From Paenibacillus pinihumi DSM 23905 = JCM 16419 (GTDB taxonomy: Bacteria > Bacillota > Bacilli > Paenibacillales > Paenibacillaceae): a stretch of 64,000 nucleotides of DNA. Shown piece after piece: positions 50,680 to 59,163 of this stretch (its first letter is position 1; each line of letters opens with the position of its first letter). Under the pieces are notes generated by a model that searched no databases, had not been told where the DNA came from, and was given only the letters and a program-made list of their open reading frames with translations. The position numbers were made by a program, and so were the translations under genes. The stretch is taken from contig NZ_KE383868.1 of NCBI RefSeq assembly GCF_000422505.1, forward strand, positions 196,202 through 260,201, in the 5' to 3' direction.

Positions 50680-52329
50680 TCAAATGCGATCCAATTGATT
50701 TTTAAGACGTTCTTCCTCCTCCTGAATCTTATCCGTAGAGATTCGCTCGAACAAGTGAATGACGTTTTTAATCGCTCTCCCTGCCGGCACTTGAACAGTT
50801 TCCCACTTTGGATCATACAGAGAGAGAAATGATCTAACTTTTCCACTTGATTCCGGTATAAAAGGGTCCAGCAGATTTCCCAGGTTGGCGATGATTTGAG
50901 TACAAATGAATAAAGTCTGGCCGCAGGCTTTGGGATTTTCCCGGTAAGTCACCCACGGCCGTTCCTCGTCAAAAAATTTGTTCGCCTTTCGGATGAAGAC
51001 AAAAATGAATTCCAACGCTTCCTTGAACCGACCGCCTTCTATCCGTTCTCCCGAATCACAGTATAGGGCCTCAAATTCCGCTGACCATTCAGAATCAAGG
51101 ATTCCCTCCGGTACCCGGGAGTCGAAAGATTTTACAATAAAAGCTAGCGTCCGGTTCACGAAATTGCCGAATGCTCCGAGCAGCTCGCCATTGTGGCTGT
51201 GTATGAACTCTCTCCATGAAAAGTCGGTATCCCGTTTCTCCGGCCCGTTGGCAATCAGGAAATAGCGTATAGAATCTGACGGATAGCGCTCCATAATATC
51301 GGGAACCCACACAGCCCAATTGCGGCTTGTAGAGAACTTTTTGCCCTCCAGTGTCATATACTCGCTGGAAATGATTCGATCAGGCAGATGCAAACCACCG
51401 ACTGCTGACAAAATAGCAGGCCAAATTAAGGAATGAAACGGGATGTTGTCCTTACCGTGAACATAATAGGCAACAATATCCTCCCCGTTCCCACTTTCCC
51501 AAAATGGCTTCCAGTCCTTTCTCTGTTCTTCTGCCCATCGAATGCTTGCCGACAAGTAGCCGCTCACGGCTTCAATCCAGACGTAAATCTTTTTCCCCTC
51601 GAAGCCTGCAACCGGAACGTCAACTCCCCAATCCAAATCCCTGGTTACTGCCCGATCCTGGAGTCCTTCATGCAAATACCTTTCGGTCAAATGAAGAGCA
51701 TTTTCCCGCCAGCCGGCAGCGCTTCTATAATAGTTCTCAAGTTCCCCCTGCAGCTTGGATAAAAGCAAATAGTAATGCTCAGTCGGCCGGTCAATTGGTG
51801 TATTCCCACAGAGCTTGCATCTTCTGTCTTTCAGGTCAGAAGGGTCCAGCAGTGTAGAGCAGAAGTCGCATTGGTCTCCGCGTGCTTGCTGGCCACATAC
51901 AGGGCAGGTTCCCTCTACATAACGGTCAGGGAGATACCTGGCATCTGTTTCACAATAGGTTTGCAGTACATGCCTTGTCTCCAGATATCCGTTTTTCAAA
52001 AGTCTCAGGAATAAATCTTGTACGATACGGTGATGTTGTTCTTCATCTGTTCTTGTATACAAATCAAATGTGAAGCCTAATTTGGAAAAGCATTGGACAA
52101 ACTCATTATGATACTGATCTGCAATTACCTTCGGTTCAACCCCATTTTGTGCAGCCTGAACGGCCACTGGAGTACCGTGGCAATCGCTGCCGGATACGTA
52201 GAGCACATGGTCACCTTTTGCCCGATAGTACCGGGCCAGTACATCTCCAGGCAATATGCTCGCCAGTCTGCCCAAATGAAGCGATCCATTGGCATAAGGC
52301 CAGGCGCCTCCGATAAAGATATTTGTCAT
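50680..52329 (-). CDS. Methionine-tRNA ligase, four-cysteine type without C-terminal tRNA-binding domain
   Basis: A 549-residue class I aminoacyl-tRNA synthetase. HIGH motif as NGSLHLGRLAS, KMSKS as GKKFSTSRNW, Met-pocket ISGSDCHGTP-like VSGSDCHGTPVAVQ. The connective peptide has two Zn knuckles (CPVCGQQARGDQCDFC and CKLCGNTP), as in archaeal/E. coli-type MetRS rather than the single-knuckle B. subtilis MetS. The Trbp111-type C-terminal domain of MetS is absent. Bacilli with this MetRS often also have MetS, and the second enzyme (MetRS2) is known to resist inhibitors of MetS. A T-box with an ATG specifier precedes it. ATG 52329 has SD AGGAGG. Confidence 0.9.
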   Translation of the reverse strand: MTNIFIGGAWPYANGSLHLGRLASILPGDVLARYYRAKGDHVLYVSGSDCHGTPVAVQAAQNGVEPKVIADQYHNEFVQCFSKLGFTFDLYTRTDEEQHHRIVQDLFLRLLKNGYLETRHVLQTYCETDARYLPDRYVEGTCPVCGQQARGDQCDFCSTLLDPSDLKDRRCKLCGNTPIDRPTEHYYLLLSKLQGELENYYRSAAGWRENALHLTERYLHEGLQDRAVTRDLDWGVDVPVAGFEGKKIYVWIEAVSGYLSASIRWAEEQRKDWKPFWESGNGEDIVAYYVHGKDNIPFHSLIWPAILSAVGGLHLPDRIISSEYMTLEGKKFSTSRNWAVWVPDIMERYPSDSIRYFLIANGPEKRDTDFSWREFIHSHNGELLGAFGNFVNRTLAFIVKSFDSRVPEGILDSEWSAEFEALYCDSGERIEGGRFKEALEFIFVFIRKANKFFDEERPWVTYRENPKACGQTLFICTQIIANLGNLLDPFIPESSGKVRSFLSLYDPKWETVQVPAGRAIKNVIHLFERISTDKIQEEEERLKNQLDRI

Positions 52330-52359
52330 GGTTATGAACCTCCTAGTGTAATTGAAATA

Positions 52360-52668
52360 AAAACAAAAAAGACCCTCATCCCAAAAGGGACGAGAGTCTA
52401 TAGCTCACGTGGTACCACCCAGTTTCATCAATGTCTTGCGACATTCACCTCTTCAAGTACGCCGCGGAATGCGGATATACTCTAGCACGATAACGGGTGC
52501 AGGTACCCGGCGCAGCCTACTTCCTGATGAGGGTTCGATGCGCGGCTCAGAGACCATATTCACAAGAGATACCTTAACTCCTTTTCACCTGACGGAGCTC
52601 TCTGGATAAGTTACCTTCCTGTTACTCTTTCTCTTCCATGCCTTTATTTTATTGTTATTTATTGGATA
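52360..52668 (-). promoter_or_regulatory. Methionine T-box riboswitch of the MetRS gene
   Basis: The minus-strand leader has the T-box core GGGTGGTACCACG (52420-52408), which pairs with uncharged tRNA ends, preceded by stem I. The specifier triplet appears as ATG at 52557-52555 in the context GAATATGGTC, so tRNA-Met is the ligand. The terminator AGACTCTCGTCCC...GGGATGAGGGTCT with TTTTTT is at 52399-52365. Low charged tRNA-Met should open read-through into metRS. Confidence 0.9.
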
Positions 52669-52674
52669 GTGTAG

Positions 52675-52704
52675 ATTATATAAAATCATTTCAGGAAATG
52701 TCAA
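52675..52704 (-). promoter_or_regulatory. Promoter of the T-box MetRS transcript
   Basis: TTGACA (52699-52704), 18 bp, TATAAT (52675-52680) on the minus strand: a perfect sigma-A consensus, about 7 nt before the start of the T-box leader. It overlaps the 3' end of the HD-CHAP gene region's flank. Confidence 0.85.
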
Positions 52705-52726
52705 GTTGTTATGTTATATCTCCTTC

Positions 52727-53824
52727 CTATCCCGCTAAATATTCGGATTGTAAACTACCATCAAACTTAAACTGGTAATCTTCGTTGATCCGTATATATC
52801 CAAGAACGCAATGCTTTCTATCCCTGCGAAAAACACTGGAGTAGTTCTTATTATCTCTATTACCTTCTGCAACTAGAATTTCGTTTTCATCACAAGCTAA
52901 AATAATTCCGATATGATCGTGAGCGTGGTCAGATAAAAGCTTCTCATAGATAACGATATCGCCGCGCTCTGGTGTGAAGTCCTCCTGCCCGTCATAGCTG
53001 AAAAATTGATTTTCAGGGAGTTGAGCCCACTCCAGCCATGCGCCTACGCCAGCAAACCGGCAAAAACCGTTTGGATAACGAATGGGCAATTTAATCCCTG
53101 CTTGCCGGGAACAATGATACACGAAGGCTGCACACCAGCTGCCTCTAATGGCTTGATAGATGCCGGTATCCGGCCAGTACTTGCATATTTCACGATATTG
53201 CTCGTCTCCCGGCAAGCCGATAATGTTGCTCCCCGCGAGCTCTTCTGCTATATCCGCCAGCTTACGGCGTTTGTTGCCCAAATGATCAAGCATCCCTGAT
53301 TTCTCATTCTGACAAACTTCAAATTCGCCTGGAATATCCAACTCAGGGAGCAGTTTTTGCAGTCTTGGTGCATCTGGCCCGGATATGTTCTTGCCCGCTG
53401 TCTGAAAGAAGCTTTGCAGTACAATCGCATCTTTTATGATTTCTTCCTCTGGCCCGTGAACTTGATTTCTATCGTCATGATAAAAAATGGCCCGAAGAAT
53501 GATTATGCGTTCTTCTTCTGAAAAAAGCTGGCTATCCCTTAATAAAGGTCTCACCGCTTCTGCGCTATTAGCGCCTGCAAAATCGGTAATTCCTGTCTTA
53601 TAGCCATAATACCGGTGAAGCAAGCCAGCGATTGCAGCGAGTTCGGTATTCTGGCCCCTCTTCATTGCAAGCATAGAAGCAAAAGCGGATACCCCGTAAA
53701 GATAAATACCCGCTTCTTGTCTTTCAGTAAGGCTATCCATCGTTTGCAGCATTTCATGAACAAGCACTCGAATACTTTCAAGCCTTGTTGCAGCATGATG
53801 CTCTAATTTTCTAATCGTATCCAT
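52727..53824 (-). CDS. HD-like domain fused to a CHAP (cysteine peptidase/amidase) domain
   Basis: A 365-residue protein. N-terminal half (to about 190) is all helical and HD-like: YLYGVSAFASMLAMKRG, AAIAGLLHRYYGYKTGI, ILRAIFYHDDRN (HD pair). C-terminal half (about 215-345) is a CHAP domain: SWCAAFVYHCSRQAGIKLP with the catalytic Cys, GDIVIYEKLLSDHAHDHIGIILACDENEILVAEGN with the His and Asn/Glu. There is no signal peptide, so the CHAP would act inside the cell or on an imported or mother-cell substrate. The combination is unusual. ATG 53824 with SD GGAGG 5 nt upstream. Confidence 0.8.
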   Translation of the reverse strand: MDTIRKLEHHAATRLESIRVLVHEMLQTMDSLTERQEAGIYLYGVSAFASMLAMKRGQNTELAAIAGLLHRYYGYKTGITDFAGANSAEAVRPLLRDSQLFSEEERIIILRAIFYHDDRNQVHGPEEEIIKDAIVLQSFFQTAGKNISGPDAPRLQKLLPELDIPGEFEVCQNEKSGMLDHLGNKRRKLADIAEELAGSNIIGLPGDEQYREICKYWPDTGIYQAIRGSWCAAFVYHCSRQAGIKLPIRYPNGFCRFAGVGAWLEWAQLPENQFFSYDGQEDFTPERGDIVIYEKLLSDHAHDHIGIILACDENEILVAEGNRDNKNYSSVFRRDRKHCVLGYIRINEDYQFKFDGSLQSEYLAG

Positions 53825-53913
53825 GTCTGCCTCCATCTTTAATTTCATCCGTCAGGTATGAACGGCTAATCATTCAACACTTAATAAAAATACGGGAAAT
53901 TTTGGAGAAAGTA

Positions 53914-53942
53914 TAGACTTATAATTTTCTGGCGGTTATAAT
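53914..53942 (+). promoter_or_regulatory. Possible plus-strand promoter in the 53.9 kb gap
   Basis: TAGACT (53914-53919), 17 bp, TATAAT (53937-53942). It faces away from the HD-CHAP gene. No gene with an SD follows, but two terminators do. Confidence 0.45.
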
Positions 53943-53948
53943 ACTATT

Positions 53949-54045
53949 ATGGATGTCAAGGACACCCTTGTTGTATTAAATTATGCCAAAATTAGATATG
54001 TACGAAGCTGTAGTGCCAATGGCATTGCAGCTTTTTGTGTTTTTC
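53949..54045 (+). ncRNA. Candidate small RNA or orphan transcript
   Basis: From the promoter above, a roughly 95-nt transcript would end in AGCTG...TGCC/GGCA...CAGCT followed by TTTTTGTGTTTTT (54006-54045), a strong plus-strand terminator. A 101-codon frame begins at 53949 but has no SD and crosses this terminator, so an untranslated RNA is more likely. Untested. Confidence 0.35.
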
Positions 54046-54051
54046 AAGCGA

Positions 54052-54112
54052 AACAGCGACAGCCCTGGACACATAAATCAAGTCCTGGACCATCGCTGTT
54101 TTCTTCATTTTT
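54052..54112. terminator. Second, bidirectional terminator before the hydrolase gene
   Basis: AACAGCGA/TCGCTGTT outer stem with CCTGGAC/GTCCTGG inner stem; T-rich on the plus side (TTTTCTTCATTTTT) and moderate on the minus side, 73 bp past the stop at 54185. It closes the hydrolase transcript and the plus-strand RNA. Confidence 0.65.
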
Positions 54113-54184
54113 CGCCACGTTTCCAGCCTGGGTTACCCATCCCAAACATTGCCACCGTCACTTACTTGAATTCATCGAACCGGT

Positions 54185-55045
54185 TTATTTCGTTTTATTT
54201 ACACCGCCCGTTAGAAACGGCAGTATACGATCCGTCAAATTGATAAGAACATGACCATATTCATGCAGAAGATTAATGTTGGCATCAGGCAATATTCTGG
54301 ATAGTCTCTCGACTGTCTTTATGGAATCGAGCATAACGTCTTTGGCGCCAACGATCAACATTACAGGCATATTCAAGCCACTAAGCTCTTCATCTTTAAA
54401 GATAGGCACAGTTTCAGACCGATAATTGAAGTTAGCCGCGATTACTTTCGTATTTTTTATCGCTTCTTCCGGAACCTCCGGGTTGCCATTTACGAGACGT
54501 GAAAGCTTATCTCTTCCTTTTTCTCCAAACAGCATATAAGGGATAGCCTTAAAAATAAATGAAGCTCTCTGGGGGCCAATCCCCGAAGGAGAAATGAGCA
54601 CGATTTTCTCCACTTTCCCAGGGTGCTTCACAGCATAATTTACAGCCATCCAAGCTCCAAGAGAAATGCCAATAAAAGTTGCTTTTTCAAGCTGCAACGC
54701 ACGAAGAACATCATCCATCCATTCCGAATATGCCGTACTTTTGAGGGAATATTGTTTTTCTTCACTCTTTCCGGGATCGCCGGGGATATCTACGGCAAAA
54801 ACGCTGTAATGTTTGGAGTACTTTGCAATATCTTTAATCCACATCGTTGCATTTGAACCGGAGCCATGCAATAGAATGAGCGGCGGCAATGAGGGGTCCC
54901 CGCTTGCCAGGACATGAGTTGCTCCATAACCCGTGTTCAAAACGAATTCTTCATATGGAACCGTAAATTTTGCTAACAATTGATTATATTGATTTAGAAT
55001 GGCTGCTTTCCCTGCTTCTGATTTGTACAGCGATTTTTGATGCAT
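54185..55045 (-). CDS. Alpha/beta hydrolase (YbfK-like carboxylesterase)
   Basis: A 286-residue hydrolase: LILLHGSGSNATMWIKDI (oxyanion loop), nucleophile GISLGAWMAV, acid region IVGAKDVMLDS and the catalytic His in EYGHVLINL. It fits the BioH/YbfK group of carboxylesterases. The start at ATG 55045 is 12 nt after AAGGA; ATG 55057 directly abuts that SD. Just upstream lies an 18-bp perfect inverted repeat, and the MMPL gene is upstream on the same strand, so the gene may be part of the same regulon. Confidence 0.8.
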   Translation of the reverse strand: MHQKSLYKSEAGKAAILNQYNQLLAKFTVPYEEFVLNTGYGATHVLASGDPSLPPLILLHGSGSNATMWIKDIAKYSKHYSVFAVDIPGDPGKSEEKQYSLKSTAYSEWMDDVLRALQLEKATFIGISLGAWMAVNYAVKHPGKVEKIVLISPSGIGPQRASFIFKAIPYMLFGEKGRDKLSRLVNGNPEVPEEAIKNTKVIAANFNYRSETVPIFKDEELSGLNMPVMLIVGAKDVMLDSIKTVERLSRILPDANINLLHEYGHVLINLTDRILPFLTGGVNKTK

Positions 55046-55078
55046 GATGTATATCATTCCTTAAAAATTCAAATTTGA

Positions 55079-55118
55079 TATCAATACCATATGTTAAAGA
55101 TAACATATGGTATTGATA
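55079..55118 (-). promoter_or_regulatory. Perfect 18-bp inverted repeat between MMPL and hydrolase genes
   Basis: TATCAATACCATATGTTA (55079-55096), 4-nt loop, then its exact complement (55101-55118). A possible -35 TTTACA and -10 TATCTT on the minus strand overlap it. It can be an operator controlling the hydrolase or a terminator of the MMPL gene; the lack of a clean T-run favours an operator. Confidence 0.6.
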
Positions 55119-55143
55119 ATGTAAATGAATAGAAAGAAAAAAA

Positions 55144-57249
55144 TTACCGGACGCCGGGTGCCCACCAGTTCCATTTGCCAAGCAGCTTCATTAAAGATGG
55201 AACCAGAATCATTCTTATTACCGTTGCATCAATAAAGATCGCAATTGCAATGCCGATCCCCAATTGTTTCACGCCAATCACCTCTCCGAATGCAAACGGC
55301 ACTGTAACTGCGATCATAATGGCGGCTGCCGAACTGATAATCCGGGCAATTGACGCTAGCCCTTCCTGTACTGCATAATCATTATCCCGGGTTTCCTGAT
55401 AGATCTCGAAGATCCTCGATATCATGAATACTCCGTAATCCATGCTGATTCCAAACACCAGGCCGAAAATAAATACAGGAATCATGATTGCAATGCTGCC
55501 CGGTTCGATACCAAACTGCCCCTCCCGAAATATCCAGCTCAAGATACCGAATGATGCCCCCAGGCTCAGAAGATTCATGGCTATCGTTTTTAACGGAATA
55601 AGTATGGACCGGAAAGCGATAAACAGCACAATATAATTGGAAACTAAAATAAACAGGAGCACGTACTTGATATTTTGAAAGATAGCATCAAAAACCTCCT
55701 GCTGGTATTTCGCTTCTCCCCCTAACAGAAAATGAACGGCGGAAGATGCTGCCTCCCCCTCCCAATGTCTAAGCCAATTTCTAACCTCTTTCGATGACGG
55801 TTCTCCCTTTAAAGTGACTTGAATGAGCATTTGATTTCCCTTGACATATTGCTCCATGGCCGGTTCATATTTCATTTCAGAAGGTTGGCGAAGGCTCGAA
55901 AAGATAGAATCCACTTTGTCTACATCGGGATCGATCTGTAATTTACGGACAAGGGAATGAATATTCAACAAATCCTCTTTATTCAACGCATCTCTTCTCC
56001 CTTGTACAACGATATACACATCAGTCTGGTTTGGAGACACGAATCCTGTCTGATAAGCTTCAAAGGCCTGCCGTGAAGAATAGCCTTGCGGCAGGGAGGT
56101 TGCATCCGGTATAGCCAGTTCCATCTTGCTCAAAGGCAGGAGCCAACAGATTAACAATATGGAAGCGAGCGCCCCCATTCGTACAGGCCTTCTCATCACA
56201 TACAGGGAAACGGTGTGCCAAACGTTCTTTTTCTTCCGGTTATATAATGTTTTATTTTCTGCCAGAATAGCACGCCAAAATAGGAACAAGAGTGACGGAA
56301 CTAATGTTAAACTTAGCAACACCGAAACCGTTAACACCATCATGGCTCCTAAAGCAATGGAAGAAAACATAGGAAGCGGAATCAGCAGAATTCCCGTTAA
56401 ACCCAAAAAGACACTAAGTGCTGAGAATAGGACAGCTCTTCCGGCCGTCTGCATCGTGGTCACCAGTGCTTGTGTCGCAGGCTGTTTATGCAGTTCTTCG
56501 CGAAAACGGCTGACCAGTACTAACGCAAAATCAATACTAAGTGCAAGTCCCGCCATCGGAATGACATTCAACACAAAATTAGACAACTCGATCTCTTGGC
56601 CCAGCCAATACATCATTCCCATTGTACCGCTAACTCCAATCACCCCAATAAATATGGGGATCATAGCGGATACCAGGCCTCCAAAAGCAAGCCAAAGGAT
56701 AATGAAAGCAGCTGTGATGCCTATCCATTCTGCTTTTTTCAGATCATTTTTACTCGCCTGGTTCACATCTGCCTGAACGACAGCTTTCCCCGTCATATTC
56801 ACCGAAATTTCATTATGCATCGGCAGTCGTGTTTGCATATCGGCAAGCACAGGGTTCATCTTATGGGATTCTTGTTGAAAAGCAAGCAGCGCATAAGCGA
56901 AATTGCCTTTGAGCATCCCTTCCCTTTGCAGCGGTGTTATGATTTCGGTCAGACCGTCCATTCCATGGAGTTGAGATAATGTGTGCAGAATGTAGCGCTG
57001 AAATTGTTCCTTAGATATGAAATCTTTTTTTTCAAACACAAGAATTACAGGGTCCTCGGGAAAGTGGAATTCAGAAGAAAGGATCTGTTGGACCTTGGCA
57101 TAAGATCCATCCGGAAATAAGCCATGATCCTTCAGGACGGTAGACAATTTCGGGGCAGAAAAGCTGAACATGAGGACAAACAAAGTCCAAAACAGGATAA
57201 TCGTTTTGGGATATCGAAGCGAGATATGAAGAAGATTTGGAAATCTCAT
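55144..57249 (-). CDS. MMPL/RND-family lipid transporter
   Basis: A 701-residue membrane protein with two RND-like halves. First half: PKTIILFWTLFVLMFSFSAPKLSTVLKDHG, then GITAAFIILWLAFGGLVSAMIPIFIGVIGV and ALSIDFALVLVSRFREEL (the conserved D of MMPL). Second half: LILVSNYIVLFIAFRS-like LLFILVSNYIVLFIAF, FGISMDYGVFMISRIFE (second D). MMPL proteins export lipids, siderophores and surface polyketides. It lies 30 bp after the FAD oxidoreductase gene, so it belongs to the type III PKS operon. ATG 57249 with SD AAAGGAG. Confidence 0.9.
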   Translation of the reverse strand: MRFPNLLHISLRYPKTIILFWTLFVLMFSFSAPKLSTVLKDHGLFPDGSYAKVQQILSSEFHFPEDPVILVFEKKDFISKEQFQRYILHTLSQLHGMDGLTEIITPLQREGMLKGNFAYALLAFQQESHKMNPVLADMQTRLPMHNEISVNMTGKAVVQADVNQASKNDLKKAEWIGITAAFIILWLAFGGLVSAMIPIFIGVIGVSGTMGMMYWLGQEIELSNFVLNVIPMAGLALSIDFALVLVSRFREELHKQPATQALVTTMQTAGRAVLFSALSVFLGLTGILLIPLPMFSSIALGAMMVLTVSVLLSLTLVPSLLFLFWRAILAENKTLYNRKKKNVWHTVSLYVMRRPVRMGALASILLICWLLPLSKMELAIPDATSLPQGYSSRQAFEAYQTGFVSPNQTDVYIVVQGRRDALNKEDLLNIHSLVRKLQIDPDVDKVDSIFSSLRQPSEMKYEPAMEQYVKGNQMLIQVTLKGEPSSKEVRNWLRHWEGEAASSAVHFLLGGEAKYQQEVFDAIFQNIKYVLLFILVSNYIVLFIAFRSILIPLKTIAMNLLSLGASFGILSWIFREGQFGIEPGSIAIMIPVFIFGLVFGISMDYGVFMISRIFEIYQETRDNDYAVQEGLASIARIISSAAAIMIAVTVPFAFGEVIGVKQLGIGIAIAIFIDATVIRMILVPSLMKLLGKWNWWAPGVR

Positions 57250-57280
57250 CACGATGCTCCTTTTACACTGTTCTGGACAC

Positions 57281-58426
57281 TTATGATCCGCTTTCTTTTA
57301 GCCTCGTAGCTTGAACCAGTTTATATGCGAGTTCCGGTGCAAAGTGTGCGGCTCCTAAGAGCAGCCTGGGCAAAAACGGTACGCCGAACAGCCATTGAAG
57401 CCTGCGTCCCCATTGTAAGGGACCGTTAAACTGGTGCTGAATCGACCGCGAATACGATTCCTGCCACCCTGCGAGTGTCAGGTTCCCGGATAAAAAACTG
57501 TCTGCCAGCGGAGCGCATAATTGGGCTGACCGGAGCGCCATCGACATTCCATCCCCGCACAACGGCGGTAGCATTAGCGAAGCGTCCCCCACTTGAGGAA
57601 TCAACTCCCAGGAAAGCGGCTTACGGTTCAGCTCGACCGGGGCAACGGCTGCCTGCGTACCGGGAACGGGAATGGCATGAGCCAGCTTTTGAGCCAGCTT
57701 CGAATTTCTGCGGCAAGCGGCTTCAATCAGTCCAGAGACAGACTTCCCAGTTTGCTCTAGTGTATTTCGTTTCAGTAGCGCAGCAACATTGACGGAACCA
57801 TCTTCGACCGGAGATATTCCCAAATAACCGCCATCAAACAAATAAAGCTCAACCACCGGCTCCATATCTATCCCTTTAAAATGAGATTTCACACCGATAT
57901 ATGTAGGCTTCAAGTTGCCTGAAGGACGGTGGCCAGGAAGTCCGGCACGGCAATTCGCGCCCCATGCAGCAATAACAGCCCGCGCTTCGTACGTTTGGGT
58001 TTTCTTCCCCTGTTTGGTCTCCACGGTGAATCCTCTACGGCTGGGATATACCGAAGTTACCGTTGTCCCAGTCTTCACATGCACACCGGAGCTGGTTGCC
58101 GCTTTATGAAGCGTGGAGTCCAGCGCATACCGGCTCAAGCCCAAAGCAGTGCCCGGCAGCGGAATTTCCAGCGGCGTCCCATGATCGAAGATTAACCGTG
58201 CCTTATTGATCAAACGGGGCTGAAGCGATCTCACAGCTTCATGGAGTCCAAACTGCTGCAGCATGCTTTGGGATTCAGGAGAAAGGAACTCTCCGCATAC
58301 CTTATGCCTGGGAAAATGCTTGCTGTCGATTAGCACGGTCTCCCAACCGCGGTCCGCTAATGATTTTGCCAAACTGCTGCCCGAAATTCCTGCACCGAGA
58401 ACAGCTACATCTTGAATGTGATTCAT
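57281..58426 (-). CDS. FAD-dependent oxidoreductase (geranylgeranyl-reductase/halogenase-like)
   Basis: A 381-residue flavoprotein. Dinucleotide motif VAVLGAGISGSSLAKSLADRG; FAD-binding RHKVCGEFLSPES; second motif AVIAAWGANCRAGLPG; and VGDASLMLPPLCGDGMSMALRSAQ. This matches the GGR/halogenase/hydroxylase group that oxidises or reduces polyketides and isoprenoids. ATG 58426 is 9 nt after the CGGAG SD and 5 nt after the methyltransferase stop. In this context it most likely hydroxylates or oxidises the methylated polyketide. Confidence 0.85.
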   Translation of the reverse strand: MNHIQDVAVLGAGISGSSLAKSLADRGWETVLIDSKHFPRHKVCGEFLSPESQSMLQQFGLHEAVRSLQPRLINKARLIFDHGTPLEIPLPGTALGLSRYALDSTLHKAATSSGVHVKTGTTVTSVYPSRRGFTVETKQGKKTQTYEARAVIAAWGANCRAGLPGHRPSGNLKPTYIGVKSHFKGIDMEPVVELYLFDGGYLGISPVEDGSVNVAALLKRNTLEQTGKSVSGLIEAACRRNSKLAQKLAHAIPVPGTQAAVAPVELNRKPLSWELIPQVGDASLMLPPLCGDGMSMALRSAQLCAPLADSFLSGNLTLAGWQESYSRSIQHQFNGPLQWGRRLQWLFGVPFLPRLLLGAAHFAPELAYKLVQATRLKESGS

Positions 58427-58431
58427 CCGAT

Positions 58432-59163
58432 TCAACTCCGATGGTTTGAATTGGCTTTGCTTTTCCGAATGACAACCGCATACCGGAACAAAGGCCTCCA
58501 GGCATAGAACAGGCTGGATACCCCCGGAACAGTCTCGAGATTCTTCCAGTCCTCTGATCGAAAGCCTTTGGCAACGGACAGCGGGCCGTCGTTCAAGATA
58601 TACCGGTTATTGGAGATCAATCGTGTGGTCAGCCATACTGCAGTCCAGGGAATCCAGTGCCGGTGGATGTCATTGACTACGATACCCCATCGGGACGCCT
58701 TGAGCATGCTTTCGATAACGCTTGGAAGCTCATGATCAGCAAAATGGTGCAAAAATTGCGTCCCCGTTACCACATCCACATTATTTTCCGGAAGCTCAAA
58801 TAAATCACTTTGCATCACATGGATTCGCGGCTCGTTATGAAAAAGCTGTCTCGCCTCATCGCAGGCTTCTTCTGTCATGTCGGCCAGCGTAATTTTGAGG
58901 TCGATCCGGTTTCGGTCCGCCCATTTCAGGATGTGCCGGTTTACATCTCCGGAACCTGCTCCAATATCCAGGATGGAGAATTGACTTGGCTTGCCTGCCT
59001 CCACCCATAAACGCCGCACTCCGTATAAGGTAGGCGAAGCAGCAGCAAAAATCCGGTTGAGCCTGCGAAGATGCTGCAGTGCTTCCCGCAGCTCCAGTTG
59101 GCCTGTTGAAAAATCATCCATTAATTCATGCTCTACTGCACGCTGCTTAAGACGATTAAACAT
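58432..59163 (-). CDS. Class I SAM-dependent methyltransferase of the type III PKS operon
   Basis: A 243-residue methyltransferase: ILDIGAGSGDVNRHILKWADRN (motif I), ITLADMTEEACDEAR, MQSDLFELPENNVDVVTGTQFLHHFADHELP (post-I region). It resembles UbiE/COQ5-like and PKS-associated O- or C-methyltransferases. The start overlaps the PKS stop by 8 nt, so the two are translationally coupled. Likely substrate: the polyketide product. Confidence 0.85.
   Translation of the reverse strand: MFNRLKQRAVEHELMDDFSTGQLELREALQHLRRLNRIFAAASPTLYGVRRLWVEAGKPSQFSILDIGAGSGDVNRHILKWADRNRIDLKITLADMTEEACDEARQLFHNEPRIHVMQSDLFELPENNVDVVTGTQFLHHFADHELPSVIESMLKASRWGIVVNDIHRHWIPWTAVWLTTRLISNNRYILNDGPLSVAKGFRSEDWKNLETVPGVSSLFYAWRPLFRYAVVIRKSKANSNHRS

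Noticed and set aside
53949-54254. 101-codon plus-strand frame
   Set aside because: No SD, two terminators inside it, and no family resemblance. Listed as an RNA candidate instead.
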